NCBI GenBank assembly: GCA_052390415.1
Contig: JBQTGY010000103.1
Location: forward strand, 1 to 11,650
Reading direction: 5' to 3'
From: JANNWF01 sp052390415
GTDB taxonomy: Bacteria > Pseudomonadota > Gammaproteobacteria > Xanthomonadales > Xanthomonadaceae
Length of the DNA stretch: 11,650 nt
The first letter of the stretch is position 1. Each line of letters opens with the position of its first letter. Shown in pieces: positions 5,949-11,650 of the stretch. The notes below the pieces were generated by a model. That model was given only the letters and a program-made list of their open reading frames with translations. It did not search any database and was not told the origin of the DNA. A program made the position numbers and the translations under genes.

Positions 5949-7595
5949 TCAAGGCAACAATCGCTTCATGGTGCGGTTCAACGCCGCGTTGTCGGGGTCT
6001 ATTTCCTTGCCCAGCCGAAAGATGCTTTGCGCCTCATCCTTGTTGCCTGCGACCCACAGCACCTCGCCAAGGTGGGCGGCCACTTCGGCATCACGCTGCA
6101 GCTCGAACGCCCGGCGCAAGTGCACCAATGACTCCTCCAGCCGACCCAGGCGGAACAGCACCCAGCCCATCGAATCGATGATGGCCGGATTGTCGGGTTT
6201 CAACTTCAGAGCTCGCTCGATGTAGGTCAATGCCTCCGCAAAATGCTCAGTGCGATCGGCCAGCGTGTAACCGAGCGCGTTCATGGTGTCCGCGTTTTCG
6301 GGGTCCAGCTCATGCAGGCGGCGCAAGTCGGCGATCGCTGCGTCAACGCGACCGACCTTCTCGAAACCCAGTGCACGCGCGTACAGCAGCTCGGGATCGT
6401 CTTCGAATACCGCCAAGGCACGTTCGTACACAGCCAAAGCGTCCTCGTGCTTCTTGCGGCGATTCAGCAACTCCGCCTCGAGCAAATAGGAATTGACCAA
6501 GGCCTCGCCGTTCTCGCTATCGCTGTTTTGATACGCGTGCAAAGTGGCCATCGCCGCCGGCAGATCGCCGCTCTCTTCCTGAACCAAGGCAATGCGTAAC
6601 GTGGTTTGATCCCGCATTGCAGGATCCTTTATCTGCCGATACCACGTCAGCGCGTCTGCTGGTTGCTTGCGCAATTCCGCCAATTGGCCCAACAGATACA
6701 GCCGTGCCGCCGGCAGCGGTGAAGCGCCAACTTGCAGCTCGGTGTAGAGGGTCGTCAAGGCCTCGGTCGCGTTGGCGCGCGCCAGGTACGCGGCGCGCCC
6801 CGCCAGAGTCGCATCGGTTTGCTCACCCTTGGCCAGAACGTCCGCCGCTGCCAGCGTCTCACCTAACGCGTCGAGCAACGCCGCCGCTGAAAGTCGGGTC
6901 GCCGTGTCCAGTTCGGGCAAGGCAAGCGCGCGCCGCACCGATGCGAGAGCCGCTTTTGGTTGTTCTTGCTGGCGCTCTATCTCCGCCCGCCACAACCAAG
7001 GCTTGGCAAGCTCTGGGTGATGTTTGGTGACAGCGAGCGCCATGGCCGCTGCGACCTCGTTCAATTCGAGGCTCTGTGCGAGCCCGCCGAAACCGAGCAT
7101 CGGTTCAATCGCGGTGGGTATCGCATCGTCGGCCACCAGACGCGCCATTACCTTGCCGACAGCCGTACTCTTGCGCTCACCCGCCAACGCTTGCAGCGCA
7201 AAACGCCAGCTGTCTTTTTCGCCACTGGCAAACAGCGCTCGGATCTCCACCAAGGCGTCGTCGACGCGCTCCTCACGCAGCGCCAATACAGCCTGCATTT
7301 GCCGTGCTCCCGCGGAATCCGGAGCCAACTTCTGCCATCTGATCAGTGCTTGCCGAATCAGGACGGGATCATTGGAGAGCAGTGCAACGCGAGCCGCGCG
7401 CTCGGCCAATTCGGGGTCAGCACTGCCTTTTGCCGCGTCGGCGTACGCCAGCGCGGCGTCGGCAAAACGACCTTCCTGCAGGGCAAACTCGCCGCTCATC
7501 AGCGCTAGCAGCCCCGCTTCGTCGGCCGCGCGCGACGGCGCCGTGGCGGTGAGCAGGTACACTAGACACAGCATTGTTGGCAGCGTTTTCAGCAT
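5949..7595 (-). CDS. Exported tetratricopeptide-repeat protein, LbcA-like by position
   Basis: A 548-residue alpha-helical repeat protein. The N terminus (MLKTLPTMLCLVYLLTATAP, then SRA and ADE) is a signal peptide with a likely type I cut after about residue 23-24. Canonical TPR units fill the C-terminal third (about 370-540), for example AIADLRRLHELDPENADTMN and LTYIERALKLKPDNP. Degenerate helical repeats fill the middle. In P. aeruginosa the gene in this place, between hemA and lolB, encodes LbcA (PA4667), the lipoprotein adaptor of the protease CtpA. Here the only early Cys (Cys10) is preceded by TML and does not form a lipobox. An adaptor or scaffold role in the periplasm is inferred from synteny. 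The ATG has GGAG at a 6-base distance. Confidence 0.85.
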   Translation of the reverse strand: MLKTLPTMLCLVYLLTATAPSRAADEAGLLALMSGEFALQEGRFADAALAYADAAKGSADPELAERAARVALLSNDPVLIRQALIRWQKLAPDSAGARQMQAVLALREERVDDALVEIRALFASGEKDSWRFALQALAGERKSTAVGKVMARLVADDAIPTAIEPMLGFGGLAQSLELNEVAAAMALAVTKHHPELAKPWLWRAEIERQQEQPKAALASVRRALALPELDTATRLSAAALLDALGETLAAADVLAKGEQTDATLAGRAAYLARANATEALTTLYTELQVGASPLPAARLYLLGQLAELRKQPADALTWYRQIKDPAMRDQTTLRIALVQEESGDLPAAMATLHAYQNSDSENGEALVNSYLLEAELLNRRKKHEDALAVYERALAVFEDDPELLYARALGFEKVGRVDAAIADLRRLHELDPENADTMNALGYTLADRTEHFAEALTYIERALKLKPDNPAIIDSMGWVLFRLGRLEESLVHLRRAFELQRDAEVAAHLGEVLWVAGNKDEAQSIFRLGKEIDPDNAALNRTMKRLLP

Positions 7596-7675
7596 CGGGG
7601 TCTCCGGGGTTCAAAGCGAGGCAACGGAATGCTAGCCCGGACTCAGACCTGCCCGCAGCGCTACAGAATAACCCG
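7596..7675. promoter_or_regulatory. Divergent control region between the TPR-lolB operon and hemA
   Basis: Two head-to-head transcription units are separated by only 80 bases, so both promoters or their parts must lie here or reach into the flanking genes. A GGAG ribosome site for the TPR gene is at 7602-7605 on the minus strand. I could not find a -35/-10 pair close to consensus on either strand, and hemA has no evident Shine-Dalgarno site. Confidence 0.5.
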
Positions 7676-8959
7676 ATGCCCCTGCTCGCTCTCGGAATCA
7701 ATCATCAAACCGCGCCAGTCGCCATGCGCGAACGCGTGGCCTTTGCCGAGGAGGCCATTCCCGCTGCCTTGGCCGAGTTGCTTGCCCGCATGGGTGTTCA
7801 TGAAGCGGCGGTGCTGTCGACGTGCAACCGCACCGAAGTGTATTGCAGAGTGGATGCAACCGCCGCGCACCTTCCCGAGCAGTGGTTGGCCGAGCATCAC
7901 CACATGCCCGTCGATCAACTGCGCGCCTACTCCTATAGTCATACCGACGGCGAGGCCGTGCGGCATCTGTTTCGCGTCGCCACGGGACTGGACTCGCTGA
8001 TCCTGGGCGAGCCGCAGGTATTGGGCCAAGTCAAATCGGCGTATCAGTTGGCACGCCGCGCCAATGCCTTGAAAACGCCACTGGACCGTTTGTTCCAGAA
8101 CGCATTTGCAGTCGCCAAGCGGGTGCGCACCGATACCCAGATTGGCGCACACCCGGTGTCGGTCGCGTTTGCCGCGGTCAAGCTGGCGCAACAGGTGTTC
8201 GCCGAACTTGACCGCGCCACCGTGCTGCTGATTGGCGCCGGTGACACAATCGAATTGGCCGGCCGGCACTTGTTGGATCAACGCGTGCGCCGGGTGCTGG
8301 TCGCCAATCGCACGCTGGCGCACGCGCAGGCTCTAGCCTCGCGCTTCGGTGGTTACGCGCTGCCGCTGGAAGAACTGGATCGACACTTGAGCGAAGCCGA
8401 CATCGTCATCTCGGCCACCGCCTGTCGGGAGCCCGTGCTTAGCTTCAAATCGGTCCGCCAAGCCCTGAAGTTGCGCAAACAGCGACCGGTTTTTCTGCTG
8501 GATCTGGCGGTTCCGCGTGACATCGAAGCGGCGGTGGCGGACGTGGACAACGTCTATCTGTATACCGTTGACGATCTCGACCGCAGCATCGCCGAAAACC
8601 GTCGCTCGCGTCGCGAGGCGGCCGAGCAAGCGGAAGCGATCATCGAACTCCAGGTAGAGCATTTTCTGTCTTGGTGGCAGGCCAGCGACCGCATCGATGC
8701 GCTGCGCGAACTGCGTCAACGCGGCGAGTCTGAGCGCGACGCTGTGCTGCTGCGCGCACGCGCTCTGCTCAATCAAGGGCGCTCACCCGAGCAAGCCTTG
8801 GACTATCTCGCTCACACCTTGACCAACAAACTGCTACACACACCAAGCGCCAATTTGCGCGCGGCGGCATTGCGCGGTGACGCCGAACTCTTGCGCGCGG
8901 CGGAGCGTTTGTTCCATGACCATCGCAGCGATGGCGATCCCTTGATGGACGATCCGTGA
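7676..8959 (+). CDS. hemA: Glutamyl-tRNA reductase
   Basis: HemA reduces glutamyl-tRNA(Glu) with NADPH to glutamate-1-semialdehyde, the first committed step of tetrapyrrole synthesis by the C5 pathway. From ATG 7676 the protein has 427 residues (E. coli 418) and starts MPLLALGINHQTAPVAMRER, matching the family. The catalytic Cys50 lies in LSTCNRTE. SGLDSL-type substrate-site sequence appears as GLDSLILGEPQVLGQ, and KRVRTDTQIGAHPVSVAF follows. The NADPH-binding Rossmann loop is IGAGDTIEL (186-194). A helical dimerisation domain ends in LTNKLLHTPSANLR. The frame is open upstream to 7574, but those codons overlap the divergent gene and have no family match. No obvious ribosome site precedes the ATG. 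In E. coli the N terminus controls heme-dependent proteolysis; whether that applies here is unknown. Confidence 0.97.
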   Translation: MPLLALGINHQTAPVAMRERVAFAEEAIPAALAELLARMGVHEAAVLSTCNRTEVYCRVDATAAHLPEQWLAEHHHMPVDQLRAYSYSHTDGEAVRHLFRVATGLDSLILGEPQVLGQVKSAYQLARRANALKTPLDRLFQNAFAVAKRVRTDTQIGAHPVSVAFAAVKLAQQVFAELDRATVLLIGAGDTIELAGRHLLDQRVRRVLVANRTLAHAQALASRFGGYALPLEELDRHLSEADIVISATACREPVLSFKSVRQALKLRKQRPVFLLDLAVPRDIEAAVADVDNVYLYTVDDLDRSIAENRRSRREAAEQAEAIIELQVEHFLSWWQASDRIDALRELRQRGESERDAVLLRARALLNQGRSPEQALDYLAHTLTNKLLHTPSANLRAAALRGDAELLRAAERLFHDHRSDGDPLMDDP

Positions 8960-9043
8960 ACTCCGAACCCTGAGAGCCACCTTCATCTCGGCCCACGCAC
9001 CACGCCGCCTTCCCTTCACCGACCACGTATCCGCGATCTACCC

Positions 9044-10129
9044 ATGAGCTTGAGTCCCAGCATCCGCCGCAAACTTGAGTCCTTGGTGGAGCGGCACGAG
9101 GAAGTCGCACGCTTGCTCGCCGAGCCCAATGCCTCAGCCGACAACGCGCGCTTTCGGGACTTGAGCCGCGAGTACGCACAGTTGGAACCTGTGCGCAGCC
9201 AACTTCACGCCCTCGACCAAGCGTTGGAGGACCTCGCCTCCGCCAAAGCCATGCGTTCCGACCCTGAAATGAGCGAGTTGGCAGAGGCCGAAGTGGAAGC
9301 ACAGGAACAACGTCTCGACGAGCTGGCCAAGTCGCTGCGGTTGCTGTTGTTGCCAACCGACTCCCGCGATCAGGCCAACTTGTTTCTGGAAATACGCGCC
9401 GGCACTGGCGGAGACGAAGCCGCCATTTTTGCCGGTGATCTGTTTCGCATGTATGCCCGCTTCGCCGAGCGCAAGCGCTGGACTGTGGAAACGGTATCCA
9501 GCTCCGATGGTGAGCACGGTGGATTCAAGGAAATCATCGCCCGTGTCGAGGGAGCCGGTGCGTTTTCAAAGCTCAAATTCGAATCGGGAACGCATCGCGT
9601 GCAACGTGTGCCGGCGACCGAATCGCAAGGCCGCATTCACACCTCGGCCGCCACGGTCGCGATCCTGCCCGAACTCGATGAGATCGAGGACATCGAGATC
9701 AATCCGAATGACCTCAAGGTCGACACCTTTCGTGCATCCGGCGCCGGTGGTCAGCACGTCAACAAGACCGATTCGGCGATCCGCATGACCCATCTGCCCA
9801 GTGGCCTGATCGTTGAGTGCCAGGACGAGCGCAGTCAGCACAAGAACCGAGCGCGTGCCCTGTCCCTGCTGAAGGCGAAGTTGCTTGACTCACAGCGCAG
9901 CAAGCAAGCGGCGGCACAAGCCGAGACGCGGCGGCTGCAGGTGGGTTCCGGCGACCGCAGCCAGCGTATCCGCACCTACAACTTTCCGCAGGGACGAATC
10001 ACCGACCATCGGGTCGAAGGCCTGACTCTCTATCGCTTGCCGGAAGCGATGGAGGGCGATATCGATGAATTGATTAGCCGGCTAACGGAAGAAGATCAGG
10101 CGGATCAGTTGCGGTCGCTGGGGTTATAA
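9044..10129 (+). CDS. prfA: Peptide chain release factor 1
   Basis: RF1 recognises UAA and UAG stop codons and triggers release of the finished peptide. The 361 residues match the family length. The stop-codon reading motif PAT is at 190-192 in VQRVPATESQGRIHTSAATV. The catalytic GGQ is at 235-237 in SGAGGQHVNKTDSAIR. VECQDERSQHKN and TYNFPQGRITDHR follow, as usual. An N-terminal coiled-coil-like domain spans about 1-100. It follows hemA by 84 bases on the same strand, the normal hemA-prfA pair. The bases before the ATG (CGCGATCTACCC) hold no Shine-Dalgarno site, although the start agrees with relatives. The methyltransferase gene prmC, which often follows, is not present in the window. Confidence 0.97.
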   Translation: MSLSPSIRRKLESLVERHEEVARLLAEPNASADNARFRDLSREYAQLEPVRSQLHALDQALEDLASAKAMRSDPEMSELAEAEVEAQEQRLDELAKSLRLLLLPTDSRDQANLFLEIRAGTGGDEAAIFAGDLFRMYARFAERKRWTVETVSSSDGEHGGFKEIIARVEGAGAFSKLKFESGTHRVQRVPATESQGRIHTSAATVAILPELDEIEDIEINPNDLKVDTFRASGAGGQHVNKTDSAIRMTHLPSGLIVECQDERSQHKNRARALSLLKAKLLDSQRSKQAAAQAETRRLQVGSGDRSQRIRTYNFPQGRITDHRVEGLTLYRLPEAMEGDIDELISRLTEEDQADQLRSLGL

Positions 10130-10170
10130 GTGCGGTGCACCAAGCGGCGGCTAGCTAAGGTGCACGCTTA
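10127..10170. other. Imperfect hairpin over the prfA stop codon
   Basis: GTGCACC (10135-10141) pairs with GGTGCAC (10159-10165), and the outer TAAG/CTTA pairs add four bases with an asymmetric bulge. The stem begins at the prfA TAA. No T-run follows on either strand, so an intrinsic terminator is doubtful. It could still protect the mRNA 3' end between the convergent units. The rest of the gap to 10267 shows nothing I recognise. Confidence 0.3.
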
Positions 10171-10267
10171 AACAGGATCACCAAACGCAGTGCCAGCTGC
10201 CGACTCCACCACGGGCTTTATCAACCATCGGATCCGATCGCAGTTAAGCGCGATCTATCTTTGGACC

Positions 10268-10813
10268 TCAAGCAATGCCTGCTGAATCCTTCGTGCTGTA
10301 AACGCCTCCGCGGGCTCGAAGTTCTGTGAGGAAAAACTGCGCCCTTGAGACCACGTACTCTCCATTCAGAATGGAGCCGGATCGGTCCTCCGCGATGCAG
10401 TGCACCATCGTGCTGAATGTCTCGCGCTGCGGCTCACTCAGGAGGAAATAACGGCCAGAGTAAATAAGTTGGTACAGCACACCTAAGAACCTTGCGATAA
10501 ATTCTTCGTTCGGCTCTTCGCTCTCACTAGTTTCGACTACGTATTCAAGGTAAGCACGTGCGTAGTAGCTGAGCGCATCAGGCTCCAAAACTAACCATTC
10601 CTCAAGCATGAATGCGTTTCCGCGCATCACAGAAAGCTCTATCTCATGCAAGTAGCTGAAGAGGGCAGCCCAACTCTTACCTCGGAAAAAGTCTTCCGCA
10701 TCCTCTTTGTCGAGTTGGTCGAAGCCATCGAATACGACCAACGCACTTCGGGGCGGCACAGACTCTCCACCGAAGTGTTCCTTGATTTTGGTGCGCACGA
10801 ATTGGGTCTGCAT
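10268..10813 (-). CDS. Hypothetical protein, 181 aa, low GC for the region
   Basis: I do not recognise this protein with confidence. It is cytoplasmic by appearance: no signal peptide, no membrane segment, many acidic residues. The centre reads as amphipathic helices, with EEWLVLEPDALSYYARAYLE near residues 70-90 and an aromatic-rich stretch LYQLIYSGRYFLLSEPQRE further on. The FLxPxAFxYYLPAYL-like pattern faintly resembles the small DUF6714-type family; this is only a memory-based suggestion. The ATG at 10813 lies 10 bases after the stop of the secreted-protein gene upstream, so the two may be co-transcribed. By my count GC is about 46% over 10441-10620, against 57-73% in sampled lines of prfA. 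That difference suggests later arrival. It converges on prfA. Confidence 0.75.
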   Translation of the reverse strand: MQTQFVRTKIKEHFGGESVPPRSALVVFDGFDQLDKEDAEDFFRGKSWAALFSYLHEIELSVMRGNAFMLEEWLVLEPDALSYYARAYLEYVVETSESEEPNEEFIARFLGVLYQLIYSGRYFLLSEPQRETFSTMVHCIAEDRSGSILNGEYVVSRAQFFLTELRARGGVYSTKDSAGIA

Positions 10814-10823
10814 TGCCTATCGC

Positions 10824-11408
10824 CTACTCATCTTCAAACGAATCAAAAAACAACACCGACCGCAAAACGACAATTGGCGTGAGCGCCTGATGGCCGCGGC
10901 AGCCGCCGGGCTTGCCGCAGTTCTCGATGACGAAGGCGCGCACGATGACTTCGCCTGAGGCATCCGGCAGCCAGGTGAACGTCAGCTCGTCCTGCGTTTT
11001 GACCACCGGACTGGTGTGAGTCGCGGCCCAGGGTCCGCAGTCGGCTGGCAGCGGAACGTGCTGATAAAGCCCACCATCAACCAGAAATGCGCCCGCGCCG
11101 GTGGTGAAACCGCGCTTGGCCCAGATCAGGATGCCCAGCGCCGATTGTTCGGCGGATGGATGGGTCACGCGCACGGTCAGTGCACGACCCGGCACATAGA
11201 TCGAACGCGCGGTCGTCAAGCGCCAACCTGCCGGCGGCGGTGAGGCCAAGGTGGGACTCATCGGCACCAAGGGCAGCGAACTCACGTCGCATACTGGAGA
11301 TCCCAAGGAAAAGGCATGGCCGGTGCTTGGCGCGCTCAGCAGACTGACGGCCAACAGCAGTGCCGCATACAGGCCGCGCATGGCGGATAAAGAATTGCGC
11401 TCAAGCAT
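10824..11408 (-). CDS. Secreted protein with possible reeler-like domain and FxDxFE tail
   Basis: From the ATG at 11408 the product has 194 residues. Residues 1-32 form a signal peptide with a long hydrophobic core (GLYAALLLAVSLLSA) and a likely cut after GHA. The segment at about 60-164 alternates like a beta sandwich. It runs from YVPGRALTVRVTH through GILIWAKRG to THTSPVVKTQDELTFTWLPD and GEVIVRAFVIENC. The K-x-x-x-FTW-x-P plus GxVxxRAxV pattern resembles reeler domains, but I cannot confirm it. Four cysteines remain after export (40, 124, 164, 170). The extreme C terminus LFFDSFEDE resembles FxDGFE-like tails that I recall on many secreted xanthomonad proteins. Other starts (11465, 11381) are possible. 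Function unknown. Confidence 0.7.
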   Translation of the reverse strand: MLERNSLSAMRGLYAALLLAVSLLSAPSTGHAFSLGSPVCDVSSLPLVPMSPTLASPPPAGWRLTTARSIYVPGRALTVRVTHPSAEQSALGILIWAKRGFTTGAGAFLVDGGLYQHVPLPADCGPWAATHTSPVVKTQDELTFTWLPDASGEVIVRAFVIENCGKPGGCRGHQALTPIVVLRSVLFFDSFEDE

Positions 11409-11560
11409 GGCCTTAGGGTGGACCGCTTCGGCCGGCCAGACAACCCAAACCTGATAGCTGCACATGGAACCGTGAGCCTCATCACTTTTTCACATTTGAT
11501 TACGCGCATAGGCTTCAGCCTGTCGCAGCAGCAGCGTGTGCGGGCTGGCTTCTCCGCTTT

Positions 11561-11628
11561 TGTCGGAGCGGCGCAAGCCGCGATGCTTTGCGGGACTGGA
11601 TCGAATCGCGGCTTCCCCCGCTCCTACA
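11561..11628. repeat. Inverted pair of REP-like elements
   Basis: Two 24-base arms, 11561-11584 and 11605-11628, are reverse complements at 21 of 24 positions across a 20-base spacer. Each arm follows the REP plan: a GTAG-like tetranucleotide (GTAG in the right arm read on the minus strand, GTCG in the left), then GGAGCGG, then a short palindrome ending in GCCGCGAT. The left arm also folds alone (GCGGC-GCAA-GCCGC). REPs of this type, with TGTAGGAGCGG heads, are spread by RAYT transposases in Pseudomonas and xanthomonads. No RAYT gene is visible here. It lies upstream of the secreted-protein gene. The remaining bases of 11409-11560 and 11629-11650 show no other feature I can support. Confidence 0.7.
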
Positions 11629-11650
11629 AGGGCCTGGTGAGCGAGGTAGG

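Noticed and set aside
7574..7675. Upstream extension of hemA (34 extra residues)
   Set aside because: It overlaps the divergent TPR gene and its control region, and MPLLALGINH at 7676 is the family start.

Overview
The window is a conserved housekeeping block of a gammaproteobacterium, most likely from the Xanthomonadales (Xanthomonas / Lysobacter / Rhodanobacter relatives). The order hemA-prfA, divergent from TPR gene-lolB-ispE-tRNA-Gln-prs-rplY-pth-ychF, followed by tRNA-Tyr-Gly-Thr-tuf, matches what I know of Pseudomonas and xanthomonads. The L25 and Pth sequences resemble xanthomonad proteins as I remember them. A REP-like inverted doublet and a C-terminal FxDxFE tail on a secreted protein point the same way. 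No genus can be named from this alone.

Layout: positions 1-113 hold the start of tuf (EF-Tu, minus strand, cut by the window edge). Positions 151-573 hold tRNA-Thr(GGT), tRNA-Gly(TCC) and tRNA-Tyr(GTA), all minus, transcribed towards tuf from a good sigma70-type promoter at 589-617. Positions 648-7595 are one long minus-strand block: TPR protein, lolB, ispE, tRNA-Gln(TTG), prs, rplY, pth, ychF. Several of its junctions carry hairpins or repeats. Positions 7596-7675 are a short divergent control region, then hemA and prfA run on the plus strand to 10129. Positions 10268-11408 hold two minus-strand accessory genes: a secreted protein that may carry a reeler-like domain, and a more AT-rich small hypothetical protein. 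A REP-type repeat lies at the right end.

How the genes fit together: most serve translation and its supply lines. HemA turns Glu-tRNA into the tetrapyrrole precursor, RF1 ends translation, Pth recycles peptidyl-tRNA, L25 binds 5S rRNA, YchF is a ribosome-associated ATPase, and the tRNAs and EF-Tu work in elongation. Prs makes PRPP, IspE acts in the MEP isoprenoid pathway, and LolB with the TPR protein acts in the cell envelope.

I see no obviously new system. The points most worth a second look are the repeat-filled prs-rplY spacer, a strong terminator-like hairpin between rplY and pth, a TPR protein without the lipobox expected of LbcA, the absence of prmC after prfA, and the accessory gene pair that sits there instead.
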